DNA of 64,000 nucleotides from Caballeronia terrestris. GTDB taxonomy: Bacteria; Pseudomonadota; Gammaproteobacteria; Burkholderiales; Burkholderiaceae. The stretch spans positions 62,001 to 126,000 of the forward strand of contig NZ_FCOL02000004.1 of assembly GCF_001544515.1 (NCBI RefSeq), in the 5' to 3' direction. Position numbers and translations under genes: made by a program. How positions within the stretch are numbered: the stretch's first letter is position 1; every line of letters begins with the position of its first letter. Positions 54,451-63,556 of this stretch are shown piece by piece. The notes under the pieces were generated by a model, which did no database searches, was not told where the DNA came from, and saw only the letters and a program-made list of their open reading frames with translations.

Positions 54451-54696
54451 ATGACCGAAATCAAGCGCGCAGTTGAATGGCTCAAGTCGTGGGTGTCGGT
54501 GCCGGAGACTGCAGCCGCTTCAGACGCGACTTCTTCGCTCGACTTCGATCCCGCGTGGCACGGCGATCACTGGCAAAACCTGCTTTCCTCGCCGATGGAT
54601 GCCCGGCACTACGTCATGGAGGACTGGCAAGTCCCGCTTCAACACGAGTTCGCCGCCGAGCCCGTCGACGAAACGGCCGAGAAGAAAGCAGCCTGA
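54451..54696 (+). CDS. Small acidic protein, 81 aa, function unknown
   Basis: The protein begins MTEIKRAVEWLKSWVSVPET and has a central DFDPAWHGDHWQNLLSSPMDARHYVMEDW stretch rich in Trp, His and Asp, ending in an acidic/basic tail (DETAEKKAA). I do not recognise a family. GGAGG lies 10 bases before ATG 54451 and seven before an alternative GTG 54448. There is no signal peptide. It stands alone, divergent from cspA and with the candidate small RNA converging on its 3' side. Confidence 0.65.
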   Translation: MTEIKRAVEWLKSWVSVPETAAASDATSSLDFDPAWHGDHWQNLLSSPMDARHYVMEDWQVPLQHEFAAEPVDETAEKKAA

Positions 54697-54714
54697 GCCC
54701 TCGGATAGCAGGCG

Positions 54715-54798
54715 AAAAAAAAAGCGCGACTGGGAAGTCGCGCTGACAAAGTTTGGAGATCTTTTCCGTCAACGAAAAAGTCTGCTTTGGAAAGCAGA
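54715..54798 (-). ncRNA. Candidate small RNA, about 84 nt
   Basis: Reading the minus strand from 54810: a TATACT -10 box (54810-54805), then a perfect 8-bp hairpin TCTGCTTT-CC-AAAGCAGA (54798-54781). A second small stem CTTTTTC/GGAAAAG follows, then a terminator stem AGCGCGACT/AGTCGCGCT and 8 T residues. No open frame on this strand fits between. The -35 element is weak. No known family is recognised; the call is from structure alone. Confidence 0.45.
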
Positions 54799-54941
54799 GA
54801 CGCCAGTATAGCGGCGGTCCGGGAAAAAATTACTCGTACTTTTCGCAATCTTTTATTGCACGAGTCTCAATAATCCAACATTGGGATTTTTCCTGTTGCG
54901 CGCGCCTTTTTGATATGTAGTGAATGCGCAACGCCGCACGG

Positions 54942-54969
54942 TTGACACCGCCTCACCAACCCGTTTGAT
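54942..54969 (+). promoter_or_regulatory. Candidate porin promoter
   Basis: A consensus TTGACA (54942-54947) is followed after 16 bp by TTTGAT (54964-54969). The leader to the porin start would be about 240 nt. Confidence 0.45.
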
Positions 54970-55217
54970 TCCCTCCGAAGCCTTATCCAGCAAGGCTTCC
55001 AGTCATCATTTCCATCATTGCCGATCAAAGAATAGGTTATTGCTGAAATCGGAATGCCAGCGCTGTAACACCGTCTTTACACTTCCTGTGGTCCGGAAAC
55101 AAATGTGTTCGACGTTGAACATATTGCTCGCCTGACAGCGCCTCTCGCAGCGCGTCGGAGGGAAGGTTTCCTTCAAGCCTGGGTTCACAGACCCATTCTG
55201 CTCTCGGAGTTACAAAG

Positions 55218-56357
55218 ATGAAAAAGACTCTCATGGTCGCCGCCCTCACGGGCGTATTTGCTACCGCCGCTCAAGCACAAAGCAGCGTCACGCTGTATGG
55301 CCTGATCGATGCGGGCATCACGTATACCAACAACCAGCAAGGCCACAGCAACTTCAAGGCGACGAGCGGTTCGGTCAACGGCAGCCGCTGGGGCTTGCGC
55401 GGCGCTGAAGATCTCGGCGGCGGCCTGAAGGCAATCTTCACGTTGGAAAACGGCTTCAACATCATGAACGGCCAGAACGGCCAAGGCGGTCGTGAATTCG
55501 GCCGTCAGGCATTCGTCGGTCTGTCGAGCGAGCAGTACGGCGCCGTGACCCTCGGCCGTCAGTACGATTCCGTCGTCGATTACCTCGGCCCGCTGGCACT
55601 GACCGGCACGCAATACGGCGGCACGCAGTTCGCCCACCCGTTCGACAACGACAACCTCGACAACTCGTTCCGCGTGAACAACTCGGTCAAGTACACGAGC
55701 GCGAACTACGCGGGCTTCAAGTTCGGCGGCATGTACGGCTTCTCGAACCAGGCCGACGGCTTCTCGAACAACCGCGCTTACAGCGTCGGCGCATCGTATA
55801 ACTACGGTCCGTTGAATGTCGCTGCGGCGTACATGCAACTGAACAACGGCGACGCAACGGTCTCGGGCAACGCGCTCGGCGCAGTGAGCGGCGACAACCC
55901 GCTGGCAGCCGGCCGTCAACGCACGTTCGGCGGCGGTCTGAGCTACGCGTTCGGCCCGGCGGTGGTTGGTTTCGTGTTCACACAAACGATGCTCGACGAC
56001 GCGCTCGGCGTCACGGCAGCGGGCACGGGCGGCAGCGCGATTCCGTTCAGCGACGGTCACGCACGCTTCTCGAACTACGAAATCAATGGCCGTTACAACC
56101 TGACGCCGGCTCTGAGCCTGGCAGGCGCGTACACGTACACCGACAGCCGCATCGATGGCGTGAAGCCGAAGTTCCACCAAGTGAGCGTGCAAACGGCCTA
56201 CGCGCTGTCGAAGCGTACGGACGTGTATCTGCAAGGCGAATACCAGCACGTTTCGGACACGGAAGGCACAGGCCTCGGCGCGACGATCACGGGTGTTGGC
56301 GTGTCGTCGACGGAAAATCAGGTTTCGGCAACGATCGGTGTGCGTCACCGCTTCTAA
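55218..56357 (+). CDS. Gram-negative outer-membrane porin
   Basis: This 379-aa protein is a trimeric beta-barrel porin of the Burkholderia/Neisseria type. It has a signal peptide (MKKTLMVAALTGVFATAAQA, cut before QSSVTLYG), the conserved QSSVTLYGLIDAG first strand, SRWGLRGAEDLGGGLKAIFTLENGF, FGRQAFVGLSSEQYGAVTLGRQY, and the terminal phenylalanine needed for barrel insertion (GVRHRF). It would let small hydrophilic solutes through the outer membrane. GGAG lies before ATG 55218. A strong terminator follows. Confidence 0.96.
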   Translation: MKKTLMVAALTGVFATAAQAQSSVTLYGLIDAGITYTNNQQGHSNFKATSGSVNGSRWGLRGAEDLGGGLKAIFTLENGFNIMNGQNGQGGREFGRQAFVGLSSEQYGAVTLGRQYDSVVDYLGPLALTGTQYGGTQFAHPFDNDNLDNSFRVNNSVKYTSANYAGFKFGGMYGFSNQADGFSNNRAYSVGASYNYGPLNVAAAYMQLNNGDATVSGNALGAVSGDNPLAAGRQRTFGGGLSYAFGPAVVGFVFTQTMLDDALGVTAAGTGGSAIPFSDGHARFSNYEINGRYNLTPALSLAGAYTYTDSRIDGVKPKFHQVSVQTAYALSKRTDVYLQGEYQHVSDTEGTGLGATITGVGVSSTENQVSATIGVRHRF

Positions 56358-56380
56358 GCTGGACTGGCAGTACCGATGTG

Positions 56381-56409
56381 AAAAAGGCGCCGTTCGGCGC
56401 CTTTTTTTT
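56381..56409. terminator. Terminator between porin and greB
   Basis: AAAAAGGCGCC and GGCGCCTTTTT are perfect 11-bp arms around GTTC, with additional T residues. The A run on the left lets it serve the convergent greB as well. Confidence 0.92.
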
Positions 56410-56420
56410 GCTCTCAAGGC

Positions 56421-56978
56421 TTACGCCGAACGCGGATACCGCACGTCGACGATATCGATTTGCTGAATTCCCACTGGCGTGTGCAGCGCGACGGTATCGC
56501 CGATCTTCGCCTTCAGGAGCGCCCGCGCGATCGGCGAGATCCAGCTCACATAGCCCTGATCAAGATCGACCTCGTCCACTCCCACGACCCGCACGGTATG
56601 CACTTCGCCGTCGTCGCCGGCGTAATCGACGGTCGCGCCGAAGAACACCTGATCGACATTCTCCTGCTTGCTGCTATCGACGACTTCCGCCAGATCGAGC
56701 CGCTTCGTGAGAAAACGAATGCGCCGATCAATTTCGCGCAGACGCCGCTTCCCGTAAATGTAGTCCCCGTTCTCCGAGCGATCCCCGTTCGATGCCGCCC
56801 ACGACAGCAGCCTCACGATCTCGGGCCGCTCGACATCGAGCAGATGCAGCAATTCGTCACGCAGCCGCAGATGCCCTGCCGGCGTGATGTAGTTCTTGGT
56901 GCCGGCAGGCATGTCCGGCTGCGCGATGTCTAGATCGTCGTCGCTCTCTTCCGATTCTTTGACAAATGCTTTATTCAT
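56421..56978 (-). CDS. greB: Transcription elongation factor GreB
   Basis: GreB enters the RNA polymerase secondary channel and stimulates cleavage of backtracked RNA. The 185-aa protein has a 30-residue acidic N-terminal extension (SEESDDDLDIAQPDMP), then the coiled-coil domain beginning NYITPAGHLRLRDELLHL, with the tip Asp/Glu pair in GDRSENGDYIYGKRRLREID, and the C-terminal domain VVGVDEVDLDQGYVSW with SPIARALL and IVDVRYP. YIYGKRRLREID is GreB-like rather than GreA-like. It stands alone beside the tRNA-Arg array. Confidence 0.93.
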   Translation of the reverse strand: MNKAFVKESEESDDDLDIAQPDMPAGTKNYITPAGHLRLRDELLHLLDVERPEIVRLLSWAASNGDRSENGDYIYGKRRLREIDRRIRFLTKRLDLAEVVDSSKQENVDQVFFGATVDYAGDDGEVHTVRVVGVDEVDLDQGYVSWISPIARALLKAKIGDTVALHTPVGIQQIDIVDVRYPRSA

Positions 56979-57099
56979 GGTGCCAACCGCTCGAAAAAAC
57001 CCGTGGAAATGCGAAAACGCCTATGTACAAGGTAACACGAAGGCGGACGAAAACGCTGAAAACCGCCTGCCAGCCCTTCCTTTTTCAGATAGCTTTGTC

Positions 57100-57105
57100 T
57101 ATAAT
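57100..57105 (+). promoter_or_regulatory. -10 box of the first tRNA-Arg
   Basis: A consensus TATAAT lies 14 bases before the first tRNA-Arg, followed by a GC-containing discriminator. The -35 element is poorly conserved. No such box is found in the spacers between the copies, so the three genes may share one transcript. Confidence 0.55.
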
Positions 57106-57118
57106 CTCGCTTCTGCGT

Positions 57119-57195
57119 GCGGCTGTAGCTCAGTTGGATAGAGTACTTGGCTACGAACCAAGGGGTCGTGGGTTCGAATCCTGCCAGCCGCACCA
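57119..57195 (+). tRNA. tRNA-Arg (anticodon ACG), copy 1
   Basis: The 77-nt cloverleaf has acceptor stem GCGGCTG / CAGCCGC, anticodon stem CTTGG / CCAAG with loop CTACGAA (anticodon ACG), and T loop TTCGAAT. Discriminator A and encoded CCA. A34 would be edited to inosine by TadA to read CGN. Confidence 0.97.
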
Positions 57196-57292
57196 TCTTT
57201 TCAAGCGTCTTTTCTTCGAGAAGGATGCTTAATCAGCAAAATGCGTTTAACCATAAGCGCAGTTCAGTAATAAGTCAGTACCGGTTTTGCGT

Positions 57293-57369
57293 GCGGCTGT
57301 AGCTCAGTTGGATAGAGTACTTGGCTACGAACCAAGGGGTCGTGGGTTCGAATCCTGCCAGCCGCACCA
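57293..57369 (+). tRNA. tRNA-Arg (anticodon ACG), copy 2
   Basis: Identical to copy 1 over all 77 bases, including discriminator A and CCA. Confidence 0.97.
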
Positions 57370-57466
57370 TCTTTTCAAGCGTCTTTTCTTCGAGAAGGAT
57401 GCTTAATCAGCAAAATGCGTTTAACCATAAGCGCAGTTCAGTAATAAGTCAGTACCGGTTTTGCGT

Positions 57467-57543
57467 GCGGCTGTAGCTCAGTTGGATAGAGTACTTGGCT
57501 ACGAACCAAGGGGTCGTGGGTTCGAATCCTGCCAGCCGCGCCA
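57467..57543 (+). tRNA. tRNA-Arg (anticodon ACG), copy 3 with G discriminator
   Basis: Identical to the other copies except that the discriminator base before CCA is G (57540) instead of A. Known arginine identity rules accept A or G at this place, so it should still be charged. Confidence 0.97.
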
Positions 57544-57550
57544 CCTTTTG

Positions 57551-57579
57551 AAGGGCCTTCCATTCGGAAGGCCCTTTTT
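57551..57579 (+). terminator. Terminator of the tRNA-Arg array
   Basis: AAGGGCCTTCC (57551-57561) pairs with GGAAGGCCCTT (57566-57576), loop ATTC, followed by T residues, eight bases after the third tRNA. Confidence 0.92.
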
Positions 57580-57597
57580 GTTTGTGCGCGGCGTTCA

Positions 57598-58089
57598 TCA
57601 TTGCCGCGGCGCCGATCCGATATCGCCAATCCGACCATCCGGCGCCGGCACATCCTCCACCGATGCTACCGCGCTCGGCTCGCCGATCGCCTCGGCCCGA
57701 TCGCCGAGCAGCGTCTGCGGACGTCGCAGATATTCGTCGTCGACAGTATCGCCGAATGCATGGCGCACGAACGCGCGCAGCAACGCGATCCGTAGCGACG
57801 CGCCGCGCCCTTCCACCGACTGCCCGTCCTTGCCGAACGTCGCGACGCAGACCACCTCGCCGCGTCCGTGATCGCTCATTTCGAGCCGGCAAGCGCGCTC
57901 CAGAACGACCGACGCCGCTTCCCACGAAGTCGATGGCAAGAAGCGCCCGTCCCACGGCTTGCCGCGATCGTTGCCGCGGATGGAGAGCGTCTCGCCGCTG
58001 TCGGTGAAGTGGATTTCGCGGATGAATTCGTGCAAGCCGCGCGCGACCCAGTAGTCGAGTGCGGTGCCTGCGAGATCGGATGTTTGCAT
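57598..58089 (-). CDS. DUF2591-like protein
   Basis: This 163-aa protein begins MQTSDLAGTALDYWVARGLHEF, the typical DUF2591 N-terminus (T-x-x-L-x-G-x-A-L-D-[YW]-[AW]-V-A) seen mostly in phage and prophage proteins. The middle has a PSTSWEAASVVLERACRLEM segment and FGKDGQSVEGRGASLRIALLRAFVRHAFG, also like phage relatives. Function is unknown. It lies directly after the tRNA-Arg array, a usual target for integration, but no integrase or other phage gene is present. ATG 58089 is chosen over one at 58161 because the family N-terminus starts there. Confidence 0.7.
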   Translation of the reverse strand: MQTSDLAGTALDYWVARGLHEFIREIHFTDSGETLSIRGNDRGKPWDGRFLPSTSWEAASVVLERACRLEMSDHGRGEVVCVATFGKDGQSVEGRGASLRIALLRAFVRHAFGDTVDDEYLRRPQTLLGDRAEAIGEPSAVASVEDVPAPDGRIGDIGSAPRQ

Positions 58090-58180
58090 TGTCGTGCCTG
58101 GTTGTACGTCGAATTGAACGAGTACGGGCACGCAGGTTACGTTCCAGCGCCGGCGCGCCAAAAAACATCGAAACGCGACG

Positions 58181-60589
58181 TCAGTAGTCGGCGCGCTCGC
58201 GATCGATACGTATGCCGCCGTCCTGGTTGCGATGATGCGGCTCGTCGCTCGGACGCTCGCGCGAAATGCGCATCACGTCCGGATTGGTCCGCACGCGCCG
58301 CATCACGTTCGCGAGGTGCACGCGGTCGCTCACCTGAATCACGAAGCGCAACAGCGTGGCTTCCTGCGACGGATCTTCGTCCATCGCGATGTGGACTATG
58401 TTCGCATCGGCCGACGTGATGTCCGCGGCGACGCGCGCGAACACGCCCTTCCTGTTCTTCACGAGCACCTTGACGGCGACGTCGAAGAGACGCCCCGGCT
58501 GCGGCGCCCACGCGACGTCGATCCAGCGCCCCGGATCGCGCCGATGGATACGCTGCGCGACACGGCAGTCGGTAGTGTGGATCGCCATGCCGAGGCCGAT
58601 GCCGATGTAGCCCATGATGTCGTCGCCGGGGATCGGGCGGCAGCACGCCGACAACTGAACCGACATGCCTTCCGTGCCCGTGATGACGACGGGCGGCGCC
58701 GTGTTCGTCGTGAAGCTTTCGCGCGGGGAATCGTCGTCGTCGCGGCCGTTCATCAACACTTCGATGCGCTTCGCCATCACCGCCGCGACACGCCGGCCGA
58801 GGCCGATATCCGCGAAAATTTCCTGGCGCGACTTGTTGCCGGTCCACTGCACGAGCTTTTCCCACGCTTCCGGCGTGACCTCGGCGAGTGACAGGCCATA
58901 GGCCTTGAGACTCTGATCGACGAGCCGCTCGCCCAGCTGCACCGACTCGTTCAGGCGCATCGTCTTCAGATAATGCCGAATGGCCGAGCGCGCCTTGCCT
59001 GTACGCACGAAGCCGAGCCATGCGGGATTCGGCTTCGAATACGGCGCGGTGATCACCTCGACGATGTCGCCGCTCTTCAGCTCGGTGCGCAGCGGCAGCA
59101 ATTCGTTGTTGATCTTCACGGCGACGCACTGGTTGCCGAGGTCGCTGTGGATCGAATACGCGAAGTCGAGCGCCGTGGAGCCGCGCGGCAGCGGCATGAT
59201 TTTCGACTTCGGCGTGAAGACGTAGACGGCGTCCGGGAACAGGTCGATCTTGACGTGTTCGAGGAATTCGCTGGAATCGCCCGCTTCGCTCTGGATGTCG
59301 AGCAGCGACTTGAGCCACTGATGCGCGCGCTTTTGCACGTCGTTGAGATCCGCGCCGCCGTTCTTGTAGAGCCAGTGCGCGGCGACGCCCGCCTCGGCGA
59401 TCTCGTGCATCTTGCGCGTGCGGATCTGGAACTCGATAGGCGCGCCGAACGGGCCGACGAGCGTAGTGTGCAACGACTGATAGCCGTTCACCTTCGGAAT
59501 CGCGATGTAATCCTTGAACTTGCCGGGCACCGGCTTGTAGAGCGCATGCAGCGCGCCGATGCACGTATAGCACTCGAGCGCGCTCTCGACCACCACGCGG
59601 AACCCATACACATCGAGCACCTGCGAGAACGACAACTGCTTGTCGCGCATCTTCTTGTAGATGCTGTAGATGGTCTTTTCGCGGCCCGTGACCTCGGCGC
59701 AGATCTTCGCATCCGCGATCGTGCGCTGGACCGATTCGAGAATCTTCCCGACCACTTCCCGCCGATTCCCGCGCGCCGCCTTCACGGCTTTTTCGAGCGT
59801 GGCGTAGCGATTTGGATTGAAGTTCGCGAAGCTCAGGTCCTGCAACTCGCGATACGTGTTGTTCAGGCCAAGCCGGTGCGCGATGGGCGCGTAAATATCG
59901 ATGGTTTCGCGCGCCACCCGCCGCCGCTTCTCCGACGGCACCGCGCCGAGCGTGCGCATGTTGTGCAGCCGGTCGGCGAGCTTGACGAGGATCACGCGCA
60001 CATCGCGCGCCATCGCGAGCAGCATCTTGCGGAAGTTTTCCGCCTGCGCTTCCTCGCGATTGCGGAACTCCATCTTGTCCAGCTTCGACAAACCGTCGAC
60101 CAGTTCCGCGACCTTCGCGCCGAACCGCTCCGCGATTTCGGTCTTGGTCACGCCCTGGTCTTCGATCACGTCGTGCAGAAGCGCCGCCATGATCGATTGC
60201 GCGTCGAGCTTCCAGCCCGCGCAGATTTCCGCGACCGCGACCGGATGCGTGATGTACGGCTCACCGCTCTGGCGATACTGGCCGAGATGCGCTTCGTCGC
60301 TGAAATGGAAAGCCGCCTTCACTTCCTTGATCTCTTCCGGCGTGAGATAGGAGGCAAGCTCGTTCGTCAGCTTCGAGATCGAAACGACGTCGTGGCGGCG
60401 TGGCTTTTCGGGAGTGGCGGTCGGCCCGAACAGATGGCGAAACGACTGTTCGAGGACTGCGTCGATGTACTTTCGGGCGGGAAGCGATTGATTCGAATCC
60501 TGATCCGGCTCGTTGGCGGAATCAGAATTCGAATCGTGGTCGGCGTCGGAATCCACGTCGATGGAGACGGGCACTGGTGTGTGACTCAT
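58181..60589 (-). CDS. spoT: Bifunctional (p)ppGpp synthetase/hydrolase
   Basis: This 802-aa RelA/SpoT homologue controls the stringent-response alarmone. The order is: a 40-residue acidic N-terminal extension; an HD hydrolase domain with THPVAVAEIC and the intact ALLHDVIEDQG; a synthetase domain with KTIYSIYKKM, DVYGFRVVV and GYQSLHTTL; a TGS domain (VYVFTPKSKIMPLPRGSTALDFAYS); and a C-terminal ACT domain. Intact HD and synthetase motifs support both activities. The order yicC-gmk-rpoZ-spoT resembles the E. coli gmk-rpoZ-spoT operon. It begins 71 bp after rpoZ. Confidence 0.95.
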   Translation of the reverse strand: MSHTPVPVSIDVDSDADHDSNSDSANEPDQDSNQSLPARKYIDAVLEQSFRHLFGPTATPEKPRRHDVVSISKLTNELASYLTPEEIKEVKAAFHFSDEAHLGQYRQSGEPYITHPVAVAEICAGWKLDAQSIMAALLHDVIEDQGVTKTEIAERFGAKVAELVDGLSKLDKMEFRNREEAQAENFRKMLLAMARDVRVILVKLADRLHNMRTLGAVPSEKRRRVARETIDIYAPIAHRLGLNNTYRELQDLSFANFNPNRYATLEKAVKAARGNRREVVGKILESVQRTIADAKICAEVTGREKTIYSIYKKMRDKQLSFSQVLDVYGFRVVVESALECYTCIGALHALYKPVPGKFKDYIAIPKVNGYQSLHTTLVGPFGAPIEFQIRTRKMHEIAEAGVAAHWLYKNGGADLNDVQKRAHQWLKSLLDIQSEAGDSSEFLEHVKIDLFPDAVYVFTPKSKIMPLPRGSTALDFAYSIHSDLGNQCVAVKINNELLPLRTELKSGDIVEVITAPYSKPNPAWLGFVRTGKARSAIRHYLKTMRLNESVQLGERLVDQSLKAYGLSLAEVTPEAWEKLVQWTGNKSRQEIFADIGLGRRVAAVMAKRIEVLMNGRDDDDSPRESFTTNTAPPVVITGTEGMSVQLSACCRPIPGDDIMGYIGIGLGMAIHTTDCRVAQRIHRRDPGRWIDVAWAPQPGRLFDVAVKVLVKNRKGVFARVAADITSADANIVHIAMDEDPSQEATLLRFVIQVSDRVHLANVMRRVRTNPDVMRISRERPSDEPHHRNQDGGIRIDRERADY

Positions 60590-60660
60590 GTTCGCCTCCG
60601 TGGTGGGTGACGTAGCCGACGTCGATGGTTGAGTTGCGACCGACGCTGAAACGGTGCGCG

Positions 60661-60864
60661 TTAGACCGGCACCTTCTTCAGCATCTCCACGCCGACCTGG
60701 CCGGCTGCGATTTCGCGCAGTGCAACGACCGTCGGCTTGTCACGGCTTTCGATCTTCGGCGTGTGGCCTTGTGCGAGCTGACGCGCGCGATAAGTGGCCG
60801 CGAGCGCGAGCTCGAAGCGATTCGGGATCATTTTCAGACAGTCTTCGACGGTGATGCGAGCCAT
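60661..60864 (-). CDS. rpoZ: RNA polymerase omega subunit
   Basis: Omega helps assemble RNA polymerase and forms one ppGpp-binding site at its interface with beta-prime. The 67-aa protein has the family N-terminus [21 protein letters not shown], then AATYRARQL and the central [15 protein letters not shown] helix. This is a normal length for beta-proteobacteria, shorter than E. coli omega. It lies between gmk and spoT on the same strand. Confidence 0.97.
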   Translation of the reverse strand: MARITVEDCLKMIPNRFELALAATYRARQLAQGHTPKIESRDKPTVVALREIAAGQVGVEMLKKVPV

Positions 60865-60920
60865 GTTTGTTTCCTTGGAATATGTTCTTTATTCTACCTT
60901 ATGTGACCAGAAGGCCCTGA

Positions 60921-61598
60921 TCACGAAGCATGCGGCGTGTGAATCCCCAACTCTACGAAAAGCTGCGTGTGGCGGGCGTATTGCGAACCGAAGCGCAGGC
61001 GCGTCGCCTTGACGAGACACTGCAGTTCGGCAAGCGCCCGCTCGAAGTTTTCGTTGATGACCACGTACTCTGCTTCCGGCGCATGCGACATCTCGCTGCC
61101 GGCCGCGAGAAGGCGCCGCACGATCACGTTCTGCGGGTCCTGGCCGCGCTTTTTCAGACGGTCTTCGAGCGCATCGAGCGAGGGCGGCAAAATGAAAATC
61201 TCGACCGCGTTCCGGAACTGCTTCTTGACCTGCTGCGCGCCCTGCCAGTCGATTTCGAGCAGCACGTCGTGGCCGCTCTTCATCTGCTCCTCGATCCACA
61301 CGCGCGAGGTCGCATAGTAGTTGCCGTGCACTTCCGCGCTTTCGAGGAATTCGCCCTTCGCGTGCCGCTCCATGAATTCGTCGACGGAGACGAAGTGGTA
61401 CTGCACGCCGTTCTGGTCCTTCGGACGCGGCTCGCGCGTCGTGTACGACACCGACAGCCGGATCGCCTGGTCCTGCGCGAGCAGCGCGTTGACGAGCGTC
61501 GACTTGCCCGCGCCCGACGGCGCGACGACCATGAACAGGTTGCCCGGATAGATGCCGGTGTAGGTGCTGAGATGCGAGGTGCGCGTCGTGGTGGTCAT
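60921..61598 (-). CDS. gmk: Guanylate kinase
   Basis: Gmk phosphorylates GMP to GDP using ATP. The 225-aa protein has the P-loop [11 protein letters not shown], then [20 protein letters not shown], which binds GMP, and the [12 protein letters not shown] and [19 protein letters not shown] lid segments. The length is slightly above the E. coli enzyme because of an N-terminal extension ([15 protein letters not shown]). It starts seven bases after yicC and is 56 bp before rpoZ. Confidence 0.97.
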   Translation of the reverse strand: MTTTTRTSHLSTYTGIYPGNLFMVVAPSGAGKSTLVNALLAQDQAIRLSVSYTTREPRPKDQNGVQYHFVSVDEFMERHAKGEFLESAEVHGNYYATSRVWIEEQMKSGHDVLLEIDWQGAQQVKKQFRNAVEIFILPPSLDALEDRLKKRGQDPQNVIVRRLLAAGSEMSHAPEAEYVVINENFERALAELQCLVKATRLRFGSQYARHTQLFVELGIHTPHAS

Positions 61599-61605
61599 TG
61601 AAGCG

Positions 61606-62538
61606 TTACTCCAGGTTCTGTACTTGCTCGCGCATCTGCTCGATGAGGAGCTTCAACGTCATCGATGAATCCGCGAGTTCCTTCGCCGCCGCCTTCGAGC
61701 CGAGCGTGTTCGCCTCGCGATTGAGCTCCTGCATCATGAAGTCGAGCCGCTTGCCGACCTTGCCGCCCTTTTGCAGCACGTGGCGCGTCTCGGTCAGGTG
61801 CGCGGTGAGCCGCTGCAGTTCTTCCGCGATATCGATGCGGATGCCGTAGATCGTCACTTCCTGGCGGATGCGTTCCGCGATTTCCTCACGCGGAAGACTC
61901 GTCGCCGTGCCCTCCGGCGCCGCGATGCCGAGCGCGTCCTGCAGGCGTTCGACGATCTTCTGCTGATGCTTCGCGATCAGTTCCGGCACGAGCGGCGTCA
62001 CGCGCGCGACGATCGCTTCCATCTCCGTGACGTTGTTGATCAGCACCGCCGCGAGCGCCGCGCCTTCGCGCGCGCGCACGTCGATGAGATCGGCGATCGC
62101 CTGCTTGCCGCACGCGAGCACCGCTTCGCGCAGCGCTTCCGGCGACACGCCGCCTTCCGCCAGCACGCCCGGCCAGCGCAGGATTTCGCCGGTGCGCATG
62201 CGTTCGGCGTCGGGGAAGATTTCCAGCACCGAGCGTTCGAGCGCCGCGAGTTGCGAAAGCGTGTCGCGATTCAGCGCGCCCGCGCTCGCCGCCTGCTCCG
62301 CACGATTCAGGTTGATACGGATATCGACCTTGCCGCGCGAGAGCTTCGTCATCAGCATTTCGCGCAATTGCGGCTCGCAGGCGCGCACGTCTTCGGGCAT
62401 GCGGAAGTTCAGGTCGAGAAAGCGCGAATTCACCGTGCGCAATTCCACCGATACTCCGACGCCCGAGCCATTGGCGCCCGCGCCACCGGCTGCGACTTCG
62501 CGCGTCGCGCTCGCATAGCCTGTCATGCTGTAGATCAT
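61606..62538 (-). CDS. yicC: YicC family endoribonuclease-like protein
   Basis: This 310-aa protein has the YicC N-terminus [40 protein letters not shown], and the C-terminal DUF1732 segment [21 protein letters not shown] followed by [16 protein letters not shown]. YicC has been shown in E. coli to promote decay of the small RNA RyhB, with ribonuclease activity reported for relatives. It is divergent from rph, an RNA-processing gene, across a 256-bp gap. Confidence 0.93.
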   Translation of the reverse strand: MIYSMTGYASATREVAAGGAGANGSGVGVSVELRTVNSRFLDLNFRMPEDVRACEPQLREMLMTKLSRGKVDIRINLNRAEQAASAGALNRDTLSQLAALERSVLEIFPDAERMRTGEILRWPGVLAEGGVSPEALREAVLACGKQAIADLIDVRAREGAALAAVLINNVTEMEAIVARVTPLVPELIAKHQQKIVERLQDALGIAAPEGTATSLPREEIAERIRQEVTIYGIRIDIAEELQRLTAHLTETRHVLQKGGKVGKRLDFMMQELNREANTLGSKAAAKELADSSMTLKLLIEQMREQVQNLE

Positions 62539-62794
62539 CGTACGTCTCGCGATAGTGCCTTCAGAACGAAGGCCGGTTTGCTACGAGCGCCCGGCTCGAG
62601 GTTGGTGCTGTCAGGGCACGCGAGGGTGGCCGGGCGGGGAAGCGAACATTATCCCATTTTTACCGTCATCGCCCGCCAAACGGCCCTGCGTACTGGCGCG
62701 CTCGCGGGCGTCGCCGGACGTGCATCTCGAATAACGATAAAATCACGGGTTAAGCGTTGCTTCCTTTTCCCTTCCTTTTTGTCCGCCATCATCC

Positions 62795-63556
62795 ATGACC
62801 GACTCCGTCCTGCTCGACCCCGCCTCCTTCGTCCGCCCGAGCGGCCGTCGCGCGAACCAGTTGCGCGACGTGCGCATCACGCGCCATTACACGAAGCACG
62901 CGGAAGGCTCGGTGCTCGTCGAATTTGGCGACACCAAAGTGATCTGCACGGCGAGCATCGCGGAGCGCGTGCCCGAGTTCCTGCGCGGGCGCGACCAGGG
63001 CTGGCTCACGGCGGAATACGGCATGCTGCCGCGCGCGACGCACACGCGCAGCGACCGCGAAGCCGCGCGCGGCAAGCAGACCGGCCGCACGCAGGAAATC
63101 CAGCGGCTGATCGGCCGGGCGCTGCGCTCGGTGTTCGACCTGAACAAGCTGGGCGCGCGCACGCTGCACATCGATTGCGACGTGATCCAGGCCGACGGCG
63201 GCACGCGCACCGCGAGCATCACCGGCGCGTTCGTCGCGGCGCACGATGCCGTCTCGAAGCTGATCGCGGCGGGCAAGATCACGGAATCGCCGATCAACGA
63301 GTTCGTCGCGGCGATTTCAGTCGGCGTGTACGAAGGCGAGCCGGTACTCGATCTCGACTACGACGAAGACTCGCAATGCGACACCGACATGAACGTCGTG
63401 ATGACGGGCGCGGGCGGTTTCGTCGAGGTGCAGGGAACGGCCGAGGGCGTGCCGTTTTCGCGCGCCGAAATGAATACGCTGATGGATCTCGCGCAAAGCG
63501 GCATCGAAGCGTTGATTGCGAAGCAGAAAGCCGCGCTGGAGCAAAAAGGTGTCTGA
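62795..63556 (+). CDS. rph: Ribonuclease PH
   Basis: RNase PH trims tRNA 3' ends phosphorolytically. The 253-aa protein has the phosphate-binding [22 protein letters not shown] region, [20 protein letters not shown], the active-site [20 protein letters not shown], and [20 protein letters not shown], all diagnostic. The length is slightly above E. coli Rph. ATG 62795 ([10 protein letters not shown]) is chosen. It overlaps rdgB at the 3' end by eight bases if GTG 63549 is used. Confidence 0.97.
   Translation: MTDSVLLDPASFVRPSGRRANQLRDVRITRHYTKHAEGSVLVEFGDTKVICTASIAERVPEFLRGRDQGWLTAEYGMLPRATHTRSDREAARGKQTGRTQEIQRLIGRALRSVFDLNKLGARTLHIDCDVIQADGGTRTASITGAFVAAHDAVSKLIAAGKITESPINEFVAAISVGVYEGEPVLDLDYDEDSQCDTDMNVVMTGAGGFVEVQGTAEGVPFSRAEMNTLMDLAQSGIEALIAKQKAALEQKGV

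Larger units (their letters stand above)
54697..55217. other. 521-bp gap with small-RNA candidate and porin leader
   Basis: The left 130 bp hold a minus-strand hairpin, terminator and -10 box that look like a small RNA. From about 54840 the sequence is AT-rich and contains the porin promoter and a long leader. No protein gene is visible. Confidence 0.6.
57119..57543 (+). repeat. Tandem 174-bp repeat carrying three tRNA-Arg genes
   Basis: The period is exactly 174 bp: tRNA of 77 bases plus 97-bp spacer. Both spacers look identical base for base, and each contains an imperfect hairpin with a TTCG loop. The third unit ends at its CCA, after which the sequence differs and becomes a terminator. 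Confidence 0.93.

Noticed and set aside
57119..57543. CRISPR array suggested by regular repeats
   Set aside because: The repeats are tRNA genes with identical spacers; CRISPR spacers differ from one another.
57015..57653. Minus-strand open frames beginning RLAGFEPTTPWFVAKYS
   Set aside because: They are the antisense reading of the tRNA-Arg genes. This peptide is a well-known false annotation and is fully explained by the tRNA sequence.
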